Origin: an uncultured Phascolarctobacterium sp.
GTDB taxonomy: Bacteria > Bacillota > Negativicutes > Acidaminococcales > Acidaminococcaceae
DNA length: 64,000 bases
Direction: 5' to 3'
Assembly (NCBI GenBank): GCA_949285135.1
Contig: CASDXO010000007.1
Span: forward strand, 124,001-188,000
Each line of letters begins with the position of its first letter. Position 1 is the first letter of the stretch. The translations under genes and the position numbers were made by a program. Below the pieces are notes generated by a model. That model did not search any database and had not been told where the DNA came from. It saw only the letters and a list, made by a program, of their open reading frames with translations. Below are positions 15,378 to 24,165 of the stretch, in pieces.

Positions 15378-16604
15378 TCAGAATACTTTTGTCAGTTCTG
15401 CCAGAGTAAGAGCAAAAGCTGCTGTTCTGGGAACTGCCGTTTTTAAATCTACAGACTCATGATCCGTATGCTCATCATAGTTTTCTACACCCAGAGCATC
15501 CAGCGTAGGAATGTATTTGGCCGTTCTGTTGCCGTCAGTCAGACCACCGGCCACCCATTCGGAAACCTCGCCGTTAAATTCATCCTTAACAATCTTTTTA
15601 TAGACATCTACCATTTTCTGCACCTGTGGCGTCTTTTCCATAGGCCCGGTAACGATACCGCCGCTCACTTTCACACTGGTACCATCGATAACGATTTTAT
15701 TTTCCAGCGCTTTAATTGCAGCATCCAGACGCTGCTGCTCAGCTACGGAGAAACAACGTACATTTACTTCACAGTATGCATCACCGGGAATAACGCTGAT
15801 TTTATCATTGGCAGAACCTATAACACCGACATTAACAGTATTTTGCGGGATAAACTGGCCTGCATCAACAATACCGCGCGCTTTTAATGCTTCAGCAGTA
15901 AAATCTTCCGGTTTGCCCGGCATGGGGCTTGCCAGCTTATGCAGCTCAGTAATCGTATAAGCAAGCTGATGAATTGCATTGGCACAATGCTGTGAAGCAT
16001 TGCCGTGATGCCCGCCAATGCCGGTAACCTCAATACGGTATTTGGCATTGCCTTTGCGCTGCGTTACAATACCCCAGTTAGGACGGGCAACATCCATAAT
16101 GATAGCAAAATCTGACTGCTGAGAAAGTTCTGCCACAATAGCTTCCGCAGTTTTTGAACCGCCTTCTTCTTCACCGTTGGTATAGTAAATGATTTCCTTG
16201 AAGTCATCAAAGCCCGCCGCCTTCAATGCCTGCAAGCCATAAATAACTTCTACTACCGTTGCTTTATCATCACCTACACCCGGTCCCCATGCAAAGCCGT
16301 TTTCATCAAGACGGAAGGGACGTTTTGCCGCTTCGCCACGATTAAAAACTGTATCTACATGGGCAACCAAAAGCACGGTAAGTTTGCCTTTGCCTTCCAG
16401 TCTGGAAATAAGGTGGCAGGCGCGATCATTATATCTGAATTCAGTAACAGCACCAAGCGCCTCCATTTTTTCAGCAACAAACTTGTTGGCTGCCTCAGTA
16501 CCTTCCCTGTCACCGTTACCGGAATCAATATTGGTCAAAATTTCTAAATCTCTGACATAATCATCATAATGCTCAGCCAAATAATTTTTAATGAATTCTT
16601 TCAT
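15378..16604 (-). CDS. M20 family metallopeptidase (glutamate carboxypeptidase-like)
   Basis: A 408-residue zinc aminoacylase/carboxypeptidase. Metal-binding landmarks are AHVDTVF, GPGVGDDKA, the catalytic TNGEEEGG, and HTDHESVD near the C-terminus. A dimerisation domain lies between about residues 180 and 290 (GIGGHHGNAS). No signal peptide is visible from the start at 16604, chosen because AAGGGAG precedes it. Closest family by pattern is CPG2/ArgE-like; likely substrates are N-acyl amino acids or peptides with C-terminal glutamate. Confidence 0.88.
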   Translation of the reverse strand: MKEFIKNYLAEHYDDYVRDLEILTNIDSGNGDREGTEAANKFVAEKMEALGAVTEFRYNDRACHLISRLEGKGKLTVLLVAHVDTVFNRGEAAKRPFRLDENGFAWGPGVGDDKATVVEVIYGLQALKAAGFDDFKEIIYYTNGEEEGGSKTAEAIVAELSQQSDFAIIMDVARPNWGIVTQRKGNAKYRIEVTGIGGHHGNASQHCANAIHQLAYTITELHKLASPMPGKPEDFTAEALKARGIVDAGQFIPQNTVNVGVIGSANDKISVIPGDAYCEVNVRCFSVAEQQRLDAAIKALENKIVIDGTSVKVSGGIVTGPMEKTPQVQKMVDVYKKIVKDEFNGEVSEWVAGGLTDGNRTAKYIPTLDALGVENYDEHTDHESVDLKTAVPRTAAFALTLAELTKVF

Positions 16605-16719
16605 GCAGTGTACTCCCTTCTTAAACAAAAATATTAACAAGCACAGTAATAATATACTTCTGTAAGCACGGCAGTTTTTCCTGCTGCATGGAATAATGTA
16701 ATTATTTTCAAGTCAGACT

Positions 16720-18399
16720 TTATCTTTCTGCTCTGTTGATAGCACAAATAATACCCAGTAAAGCTGCTACGTTAATATTAGCATGGATACCGGCACCGAA
16801 AATATGTCCTCCGTCCGGTTTCTTCAGTTCAATGTAGCAGATGCCCAGTGCATCACTGCCACGGGAAATGGCATGTTCATGGTAATTGACAAATTCATAA
16901 CCAACAATACCTACACCATTCAACGCCTGGAAGAAAGAGTCGATAGGGCCGTTACCAATACCGACGATAGTCTTTTCCCCATCCGGTGTCATAAGAGCAC
17001 CCTCAAAACGGCTGTGCACGCTGCCGTCCGCATCATTAAGCTCCGTAAAGCGGTGACGCAGCAGGCGGTATCTTCCTGTAAAATCAATATATTCACGCTG
17101 GAACAGTGCTACAATCTGCTCACTGCTGAGCTCATCGCCATAATCATCGGCCGCTGCCTTAACGATATTGCCAAACTCCGGATGCATCTCCTTGGGAAGA
17201 TTATACCCCATAGCATGCTGTAGTACATATGCTGCACCACCCTTGCCAGACTGACTGTTGATACGGATTACAGGCTCATATTCCCTGTGCAGGTCTGCCG
17301 GATTAATTGGCAGATAGGGCACTTCCCACCACGGAGTACCGCTGTTTTCCATATATTCATAGCCTTTCCTGATAGCATCCTGATGAGAGCCGGAAAAAGC
17401 AGTGAAAGCAAGCTCACCTGCATACGGCTGACGCTCCGGCACTTTCATGCGGGTGCAGCTTTCATAAATCTTCTTGATATCCAGAATATTGGAAAAATCA
17501 AGCTGTGGATCAATACCCTGAGTAAACATGTTCAACGCTACCGTAACAATATCAAGGTTGCCGGTACGTTCACCATTGCCAAACAAAGTACCTTCAATAC
17601 GCTCCGCACCTGCCAAGAGCGCCAGCTCTGCCGAAGCTACGCCGGTGCCGCGGTCGTTGTGAGGATGGATACTGATAATAGCCGCTTCTCTGTTATGCAT
17701 ATGTCTGCAGAAGTATTCAATCTGATCCGCATAGGTATTTGGCGTAGACATTTCTACTGTAGAGGGCAGATTGAGGATAATCGGGTTTTCTTTAGTTGCA
17801 CCCATTGCCTCCATGACTGCTTCACAAATACGTATGGAAAAATCAATTTCTGTTCCAGTAAAACTTTCCGGAGAATACTCATATCTGATATTCATGCCGC
17901 TGCGGGCAGTTTCTTCTTCCGTCAGCTGGCGTATCAGTTTTGCTCCATTGACAGCGATGTCGATGATGCCGTCCATATCCTTGCCAAATACTACTTTACG
18001 CTGCAATGTTGATGTTGAATTATAAAAATGAATAATTACGTTTTTGGCACCACGCACAGCATCAAAGGTCTTGCGAATCAGTTCTTCTCTGGCCTGCACC
18101 AGCACCTGTACGGTAACGTCATCGGGAATATGGCCGTCTTCAATCAAAGTACGCAAAATCTCATATTCTGTTTCCGAAGCCGATGGAAAACCAACTTCGA
18201 TTTCCTTAAAGCCGCAGCTGACAAGAGTATGGAAAAATTTTAATTTTTCTTCAATACCCATGGGCGTAACCAGAGCCTGATTACCATCACGCAAATCAAC
18301 GCTGCACCAGATGGGCGCTTTTTCAATAACTTTTTCCGGCCACTGACGGTCAGGCAATTTTACGGGATTAAAAGGAACATACTGTTTAGCAAATTTCAT
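16720..18399 (-). CDS. leuA: 2-isopropylmalate synthase
   Basis: A 559-residue enzyme condensing acetyl-CoA and 2-oxoisovalerate, the first committed step of leucine synthesis. The catalytic barrel opens with SVDLRDGNQALVTPM and includes the metal ligands in SIHPHNDRGTGVA and GTLFGNGERTGNLD. The C-terminal third forms the leucine-binding regulatory domain, so this is the long, feedback-inhibited form close to that of actinobacteria and some Firmicutes. The ATG at 18399 has CGGAGG upstream. Control is by the T-box leader directly upstream. The other leu genes are not in the window. Confidence 0.95.
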   Translation of the reverse strand: MKFAKQYVPFNPVKLPDRQWPEKVIEKAPIWCSVDLRDGNQALVTPMGIEEKLKFFHTLVSCGFKEIEVGFPSASETEYEILRTLIEDGHIPDDVTVQVLVQAREELIRKTFDAVRGAKNVIIHFYNSTSTLQRKVVFGKDMDGIIDIAVNGAKLIRQLTEEETARSGMNIRYEYSPESFTGTEIDFSIRICEAVMEAMGATKENPIILNLPSTVEMSTPNTYADQIEYFCRHMHNREAAIISIHPHNDRGTGVASAELALLAGAERIEGTLFGNGERTGNLDIVTVALNMFTQGIDPQLDFSNILDIKKIYESCTRMKVPERQPYAGELAFTAFSGSHQDAIRKGYEYMENSGTPWWEVPYLPINPADLHREYEPVIRINSQSGKGGAAYVLQHAMGYNLPKEMHPEFGNIVKAAADDYGDELSSEQIVALFQREYIDFTGRYRLLRHRFTELNDADGSVHSRFEGALMTPDGEKTIVGIGNGPIDSFFQALNGVGIVGYEFVNYHEHAISRGSDALGICYIELKKPDGGHIFGAGIHANINVAALLGIICAINRAER

Positions 18400-18419
18400 A
18401 AGCTTCCTCCGTATCTGGG

Positions 18420-18700
18420 GCAATAAAAAACCCGCCCCAATATTTTTCATATTAGGGGCGGGGAATAAACCACGCTGTACCACCCTATTTCAGCTGCCGC
18501 ACAGCAGCCCTCTCAACCTCCAACAAGGCTTAAGCCAGTAACGCGGCCAGACGTTCTGCCCTACCTGTCAGGCAGACGACTCAGGGATGAGTATACATAT
18601 GTACTCCGGCGTTGCCTTGCACCACCCGGCAACTCTCTGCAGCCTTCTGAACATATCTTCTTCCCTTCAATGTCTTTCAGGTGAATAAATTCAGTTGATG
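18420..18700 (-). promoter_or_regulatory. Leucine T-box riboswitch leader of leuA
   Basis: A tRNA-sensing leader. The T-box sequence GGGTGGTACAGCGTGG lies at 18470-18485; its TGGT bulge matches the A73-CCA end of tRNA-Leu. The terminator CCCCGCCCC/GGGGCGGG plus T-run follows at about 18422-18463. In Stem I the specifier loop reads ACTCATCCCTGAG, placing a CTC leucine codon at 18589-18591, next to the conserved AGAGAG and GGTGCAAGG segments. When uncharged tRNA-Leu binds, the antiterminator would form and leuA would be transcribed. Confidence 0.93.
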
Positions 18701-18706
18701 TATATT

Positions 18707-18736
18707 ATTATAACAACAAAATGTAAAATTCGTCAA
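18707..18736 (-). promoter_or_regulatory. Promoter of leuA
   Basis: TTGACG and TATAAT with an 18-nt spacer on the minus strand, just upstream of the T-box leader. Confidence 0.75.
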
Positions 18737-18768
18737 ATATTATTTTCTTATTGTTTTAAAACTGTAAA

Positions 18769-18802
18769 GAGTTTTAAAATTCAGTCAATATAAAAACTCT
18801 CT
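18769..18802 (-). terminator. Weak possible terminator of the EFR1-type gene
   Basis: AGAGTTTT and AAAACTCT form an A/U-rich 8-bp hairpin with a long loop after the gene's stop codon. It is weak because of low GC content. Confidence 0.35.
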
Positions 18803-18810
18803 TGCTTTAT

Positions 18811-19563
18811 TTAAGAAAAACATTCAATAGCACGCGGCGAACTGAAATTACTTTCCAGCCAGGCAGCAATTTTGGTATTATCAAAACTTCTTGCACCGGT
18901 ACGGCAGTATTTCACGCAGCGCATACAGCTGATACAGATTTTATCATCACAGGCAAGCGTTACTGCATCAATAGCCTGCACAGGGCACAAAGCAGCACAG
19001 GTTCCGCACATATTGCACTGCTTCAGCTGCAACGTTTTGGGCACCATCACGGGTGCTTTAATTTCCGGAGCAGGGTTTCCAGGTAACTGCAGCTTTTCTG
19101 TTTTACCTTGCTGCAGTTTGGCAGCTATTCTGTCAGCAAATTCTGCCAGAACGCTTGCATCAGCATCATTGGGTCTGTTGCTGCCCAGCACATCAGAAAA
19201 AATATGCGGAATGACTACAGCGGCTGCGCCAATCACTTTAAAGCCCTGCGCTTCCAGAAGTGACTGCATCTGCGCCAGCGTATCATCGTAATGACGATTG
19301 CCGTAACATGCAAGCAATACGCAAGGCGTATCATGTCCCTGTAAATTACGCCATAAACCGCTTACCTGCGGCATCTGTCCCGCATAAACGGGGTTAGCGA
19401 CGATAACCAGTTCATCCGCCTCAAAAACAAGCTGCTTTGTTCTCTGCTGCGGCAAGGTATTATCTACCAGCACAGTATCAATAAAATTTTCCGCAAAACG
19501 CTGTACTGCCAGCTTCGTTCCTCCCGTAGGACTGAAATACACTGCAGTAACTTTATTCTTCAT
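18811..19563 (-). CDS. EFR1-type flavodoxin-ferredoxin fusion protein
   Basis: A 250-residue protein with an N-terminal flavodoxin-like domain (YFSPTGGTKLAV phosphate loop) and a C-terminal pair of 4Fe-4S motifs, CNMCGTCAALCP and CISCMRCVKYC. This architecture fits the EFR1 family of electron-transfer proteins of anaerobes, whose redox partners are mostly unknown. It overlaps the preceding CBS-domain gene by 11 nt, so the two are translationally coupled. Confidence 0.88.
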   Translation of the reverse strand: MKNKVTAVYFSPTGGTKLAVQRFAENFIDTVLVDNTLPQQRTKQLVFEADELVIVANPVYAGQMPQVSGLWRNLQGHDTPCVLLACYGNRHYDDTLAQMQSLLEAQGFKVIGAAAVVIPHIFSDVLGSNRPNDADASVLAEFADRIAAKLQQGKTEKLQLPGNPAPEIKAPVMVPKTLQLKQCNMCGTCAALCPVQAIDAVTLACDDKICISCMRCVKYCRTGARSFDNTKIAAWLESNFSSPRAIECFS

Positions 19564-20893
19564 CTTCCTGCGCCTCCCTGGCTTCTTCTGTTTTGCTCAC
19601 CATAATTTTATCAACGCGTGCTCCGTCCATATCGACTACTTCCATAAGCAATCCTGAACAGCTTACCTTATCACCAGTCTTGGGAATATAGCCTAAAATG
19701 GCAACGACCAGTCCGCCTACAGTATTGTAAGCTTCCTTAGTATTCTCAACCATGTTCTCATCCAGTCCAAAATACTCGCTGAAATCATTGATGGAAAGCA
19801 GACCGTCCACCAGCCAGCTGTTATTGTCGCGCTGAGTAATCTGCGGTTCATACTCCTCATCAAAAGAAGGTACATCACCCAGCAGATGTTCAACAACATC
19901 TCTAAACGTTACCATACCTGCCAGCGAACCAAATTCATCAACGACAAGCGCAACCTTGATGCGTTCTTCCTTAAACATATTCAAAAGATTCTGTGTACGC
20001 ATATTTTCAGGCACATACAGCGGCTGCTGCACAGCTTCCTGAACAGAGTATTTGTTGTTTTTAAGCCTCTGCAATAAAAAACGTTTGGTGTAGATGATGC
20101 CCAGCACATGGTCAAGATCATCGTCTGCTACGACAAAGCAGGAATATCTTTTCTCAGTAATCTGAGCCAGATGACTTTTTTCATCATCCTTAATATCCAG
20201 CCAGCTAATCTTGGTACGCGGCGTCATAATCTCACGTACTCGTAAATCATCCAGTTCAAAAGCATTTTCAATAATTTTCTGCTCATCCGGATTGAATACG
20301 CCGCTGGCAGTACCCTGCTTAATCAGCAGCTTCACTTCATCCTCCGTTACTGGCGGTTCCTGGCTTGCCTTGCCCATCCCCAGCATTTTCAGGAGATATT
20401 TAGTTGAATAACTTAACAGCAGCGTTAATGGTTTGAATACCTTGACCAATATTTTTATCAAAGCAGCAAACCCGGTAATCATTCTTTCCGGTTCACTGAT
20501 AGCGATACGCTTGGGTATAAGCTCACCTAAAATAATACTCAGATACGTAACTATTGCAACAATCAGGCCGTAAGCCAACGGTCCGGCATACTTATCCAGC
20601 ACAGGTATATGATGAAAAACCACAGCCAAAGGAGCAGCCAGCGCTGCACCACTGTACACACCCGTACCAATACCGACCAGCGTTATGCCAATTTGCACAG
20701 TAGACAAAAATTCTGTCGGATCATCCACCAGCTTTAAAATATAACCTGCCTTTTTATTGCCTTCTCCCAGCATCTGTTCCAATCTCGTCTTACGTGAAGA
20801 AACCAGCGCCATCTCCAGCATTGCAAGAATGCCATTGGCTCCTATAAGTATTAAAACAACAATTAACTCTTCAAGATACCCGAAAGGGTCCAT
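19553..20893 (-). CDS. CorC/HlyC-type CBS-domain membrane protein (CNNM family)
   Basis: A 446-residue protein with an N-terminal DUF21 membrane domain of about four helices (residues 1-190), a CBS pair (MTPRTKISWLDI and the later RIKVALVVDEFG) and a C-terminal CorC_HlyC domain (WLVDGLLSINDFSEYF). Relatives are called hemolysins historically, but known members act in Mg2+/Co2+ export or resistance. The gene follows the P-type ATPase by 29 nt, which suggests a cation-homeostasis operon. Confidence 0.9.
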   Translation of the reverse strand: MDPFGYLEELIVVLILIGANGILAMLEMALVSSRKTRLEQMLGEGNKKAGYILKLVDDPTEFLSTVQIGITLVGIGTGVYSGAALAAPLAVVFHHIPVLDKYAGPLAYGLIVAIVTYLSIILGELIPKRIAISEPERMITGFAALIKILVKVFKPLTLLLSYSTKYLLKMLGMGKASQEPPVTEDEVKLLIKQGTASGVFNPDEQKIIENAFELDDLRVREIMTPRTKISWLDIKDDEKSHLAQITEKRYSCFVVADDDLDHVLGIIYTKRFLLQRLKNNKYSVQEAVQQPLYVPENMRTQNLLNMFKEERIKVALVVDEFGSLAGMVTFRDVVEHLLGDVPSFDEEYEPQITQRDNNSWLVDGLLSINDFSEYFGLDENMVENTKEAYNTVGGLVVAILGYIPKTGDKVSCSGLLMEVVDMDGARVDKIMVSKTEEAREAQEDEE

Positions 20894-20922
20894 AAAATCA
20901 CTCTCACATTTCTTTTGTAATA

Positions 20923-23568
20923 TTACTGTTCAGTTTGCTCGCCGCGTCCCAGCAGCTTGCAGCAGGCTTTACGCAGCAGGTCCACTACTATGATGGACAG
21001 GGCAAAGACGGCAACAACCATCCATTCCCTGGCTGTTAAAGGCGCTGTACGTAAAATACGCCCACCTATATAGGTCAGCAGAACCTGAATGACCACGATA
21101 AGAGCCATAACATGAAGAAAGCCCTTATTCAGACTGATATTTTCCAGCAAATTCAGGCCTGTCACACGAACGTTGAAACCATTAGCTACCGCCATCAGAA
21201 TGTATGCGCAGAAAAATCCCGTATATGTATAAATATGATCCGGGGCATCGCGGAATAAATGATCTACCCAGCTGCTTTTGTAGAATGCTACTGCCACAAT
21301 CGTCATATAAATACCACCCAGACAAATTGTAGAAAGCATCTTTTTGCTGACAATAGCTGCACCACGATCCTTAGGACGTTCCGCCAGATATTTTTCCAGA
21401 GCAGGCTCACCGCCAAAGGCTAATGCAGCCAATGTATCCATAATCAGATTAATCCACAGAATCTGTGTAATAGTAAGCGGCTTATCGATGCCAATAAACG
21501 GAGCAATAAAATTGATAGCCACCGCTGAAAAATTAATAGTCAGCTGAAAAACAATAAATTTGCAAATAGAATTATAAATCGTTCGTCCATACAGAATAGC
21601 TTTCTTGATACTGAGAAAATTATCCTCAAGAATAACTATATCTCCTGCTTCCTTGGCTACTTCTGTCCCGCTGCCCATAGCAAAGCCTACATCTGCTTTT
21701 TTCAGCGCCGGCGAGTCATTAACCCCGTCACCAGTCATACCCACCACCAGATTCAGTTCCTGTGACAATCTTACCAGACGTGATTTGTCCATGGGTAATG
21801 CTCTTGCTACAACTCTCAGCTTAGGCAATTGCAATTTTACCTCAGTGTCGCTCATGGCCGCCAGCTCTGCAGAAGTCCAGACCAATTCATCCGGATGACG
21901 CAGCAGTCCCGCGTCTTTGGCAATTGCCACTGCCGTTTCTTTGCGGTCGCCTGTAATCATAACGACCTGTACACCGGCTCCCTGTACAGCAGCGATAGCT
22001 TCAACAGCTTCGGGGCGTACATCATCGCGAATACCTACGATGCCAATCAGTGTCAGTCCCTGCTCAGGCAGCGCATCATCAGCAGAACCTTCATAACTGC
22101 ACAAAGCCAGCATGCGGATAGCATCTCCTGCCAGCTGTACCATTCTTTCATCCAACGCTGCTTTCATCGCTTCGGTCAGTTGTTGTCTGCACCCGTGCTC
22201 ATCCCAGTAATACCCTGTCTGCAGAATCAGCTTTTCCGGTGCTCCTTTAATCAGGCAATAAGTTACTCCTGCATTTTCCACCATTGCCCAGGAATATTTA
22301 TCTGCGCTGTTAAATGGTACAAACCGCAGCCGCCGCACTTCGCCCTCCATCCTGTAAGCACCTATATATTTACTCAAGGCCATTTCGGTCATATTACCGC
22401 CGATAATCTTACCTTCAGTTACAGAAGCGGAAGTATTGAGTACTACATTTTGATATGTCAGTGCCCGGATTTTTTCCGGCAGCTGCGAAAAATCTGTCAG
22501 CTCATACATATCACCGGTAATAAACCTTACTACTTCCAGTTTACCTTTCGTAATGGTACCTGTCTTATCAGTAAACAGCATATTCAGGCTGCCTGCTGTC
22601 TCAATACCGGCAAGTTTGCGCACCAGCACGTTATCATTCAGCATCTTACGCATATTCAGTGAAGATACTATGGCAATCATCAGCGGCAAACCTTCAGGCA
22701 CTGCCATGACGATAATAATTATAGCCAGGATAACTGCCTGCACCAGATCTCCCAAAACAGCCGTCATGTTATTAAGATAAGCAGATAAGCCGCCTGCCAG
22801 CAGCATTTTATGCAGCATAACCGCAACGGCTATCAGCACGCCGCCAGCATACCCAAACTTACTGATGCTCCTTGCCAACCCTTTAAGTTTAAGCTTCAGC
22901 GGACTGTCGCGCTCATCATCTTTAAGCTCCTGGGTAAGCTGTCCGTACACTGAAGCATCACCAATCTTAACCGCCTGCATGATGCCGTTGCCTTCGACAA
23001 CGACACTGCCGCGGAACAATCTGTATTCATCCAGAAAGTCTGTCTCAGCCTCATTCCATTGATAACCCTCAGAAGCCGGCAGTTTATGAGCTTCTTCACT
23101 TTCGCCGTTTAACGCAGCCTGATCAAGCTTAACATCGCCTTCCAGCAAAATTCCGTCCACAGGCACCTTGTCCCCAGCTTCCAGAATTACAGCATCACCG
23201 GTAACAATATCGTCGATATGTATTTCTGCCGGCTCACCATTACGCCACACCTTGCAGCGAATTCGGCTGGCTTCCTCCTGCAGTTTCTGAAAAGCATTCT
23301 CATTGCTGTACTCAGAATAAGTGGCTACAAAAGTAGCAAGGATAATAGCCAGAAAAATACCTGCGGTCTCAATCCAGTCGCCATGCCCCATATAAACAAA
23401 AACGACATTGACCAGTAAAGCTAAAATCAAGATGCGGATAATCGGGTCTTGAAAATTATCCCACAGCTTGTCCCAAAAAGTTTCCCTCGGTGGCTGGGAC
23501 AAAGCATTATTACCGTACTTTGCAAGGGCTTCATTTACCTGCTGATCATTAAGACCGTATTTTTTCAA
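20923..23568 (-). CDS. Calcium-type P-type ATPase
   Basis: An 881-residue cation pump of the P2 (SERCA/PMCA) group that would export Ca2+ using ATP. Visible elements are the cation N-terminal region, the TGE-type actuator (LNGESEEAHK), the membrane motif VPEGLPL, the phosphorylation site DKTGTITKGK, and the hinge TGDGVNDSPALKKADVG. The C-terminal membrane domain has NLIMDTLAALAFG, typical of Ca2+ pumps. The start is a TTG at 23568 preceded by GGGGAGGTATCG; no ATG fits. Cation specificity is inferred from the group. Confidence 0.92.
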   Translation of the reverse strand: MKKYGLNDQQVNEALAKYGNNALSQPPRETFWDKLWDNFQDPIIRILILALLVNVVFVYMGHGDWIETAGIFLAIILATFVATYSEYSNENAFQKLQEEASRIRCKVWRNGEPAEIHIDDIVTGDAVILEAGDKVPVDGILLEGDVKLDQAALNGESEEAHKLPASEGYQWNEAETDFLDEYRLFRGSVVVEGNGIMQAVKIGDASVYGQLTQELKDDERDSPLKLKLKGLARSISKFGYAGGVLIAVAVMLHKMLLAGGLSAYLNNMTAVLGDLVQAVILAIIIIVMAVPEGLPLMIAIVSSLNMRKMLNDNVLVRKLAGIETAGSLNMLFTDKTGTITKGKLEVVRFITGDMYELTDFSQLPEKIRALTYQNVVLNTSASVTEGKIIGGNMTEMALSKYIGAYRMEGEVRRLRFVPFNSADKYSWAMVENAGVTYCLIKGAPEKLILQTGYYWDEHGCRQQLTEAMKAALDERMVQLAGDAIRMLALCSYEGSADDALPEQGLTLIGIVGIRDDVRPEAVEAIAAVQGAGVQVVMITGDRKETAVAIAKDAGLLRHPDELVWTSAELAAMSDTEVKLQLPKLRVVARALPMDKSRLVRLSQELNLVVGMTGDGVNDSPALKKADVGFAMGSGTEVAKEAGDIVILEDNFLSIKKAILYGRTIYNSICKFIVFQLTINFSAVAINFIAPFIGIDKPLTITQILWINLIMDTLAALAFGGEPALEKYLAERPKDRGAAIVSKKMLSTICLGGIYMTIVAVAFYKSSWVDHLFRDAPDHIYTYTGFFCAYILMAVANGFNVRVTGLNLLENISLNKGFLHVMALIVVIQVLLTYIGGRILRTAPLTAREWMVVAVFALSIIVVDLLRKACCKLLGRGEQTEQ

Positions 23569-23604
23569 AACGATACCTCCCCGGTATAATTACTGACAAC
23601 AATT

Positions 23605-23635
23605 AAACAAAAGCTGTGCAGCAAAGACTGCACAG
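23605..23635 (-). terminator. Terminator of the YbjN-like gene
   Basis: GCTGTGCAG and CTGCACAGC form a 9-bp hairpin with a 6-nt loop, followed by TTTTGTTT on the minus strand, before the P-type ATPase start. Confidence 0.8.
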
Positions 23636-23644
23636 CCTAAAAGC

Positions 23645-24079
23645 TTAATTCGACCAGACAATCTTCATTATCTGCGGATATTCTTCAATAAGATGTTTAA
23701 GCACTACTTCGATTACGGCATTGACAATACCGGGTACGAATTCATCTTCAGTTGTGGGAATGCAGCTTTCAATAACGATATCACCATTACTGTTTACATA
23801 ATATTTAAACACTTTATATTTTTCATTTAATTTATTCAGATGCTCCATAACAGCAGCTCTGTTGGCTTCCTTTACCACACCGGCAGCAACGCGCACCTGC
23901 AACATAGCATAGATACTGTCATCCAAAATAACCATGGTAGGCAGATTTTGACCGCTTACTTCCATAAAGGAACGATACAAAACAGTATGTACTTCATTGC
24001 CAAGATCCTGAGCATTAAAGCAGGTAATATTATGCTCTTTCATAAATGCATTAAATTTTTCAGCTTTTTTATTCATCAT
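23645..24079 (-). CDS. YbjN-like small cytoplasmic protein
   Basis: A 144-residue protein without signal or membrane segments. The layout, with an ordered alpha/beta part reading LPTMVILDDSIYAMLQVRV followed by a helical region and YYVNSNGDIVIESCIP, resembles YbjN-type domains that share a secretion-chaperone-like fold. Biochemical function is unknown. The gene is monocistronic, with its own promoter and terminator. The call is by overall pattern, with no diagnostic residue. Confidence 0.5.
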   Translation of the reverse strand: MMNKKAEKFNAFMKEHNITCFNAQDLGNEVHTVLYRSFMEVSGQNLPTMVILDDSIYAMLQVRVAAGVVKEANRAAVMEHLNKLNEKYKVFKYYVNSNGDIVIESCIPTTEDEFVPGIVNAVIEVVLKHLIEEYPQIMKIVWSN

Positions 24080-24116
24080 TCATTATCCTTCCTGTTTACA
24101 GATATAATATATTTTT

Positions 24117-24146
24117 ATCATAGCATTAATAACTGTCTTTAGTCAA
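24117..24146 (-). promoter_or_regulatory. Promoter of the YbjN-like gene
   Basis: TTGACT and TATGAT with an 18-nt spacer on the minus strand, about 40 nt before the start codon. Confidence 0.6.
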
Positions 24147-24165
24147 AATTAAACTAATTACTAAA

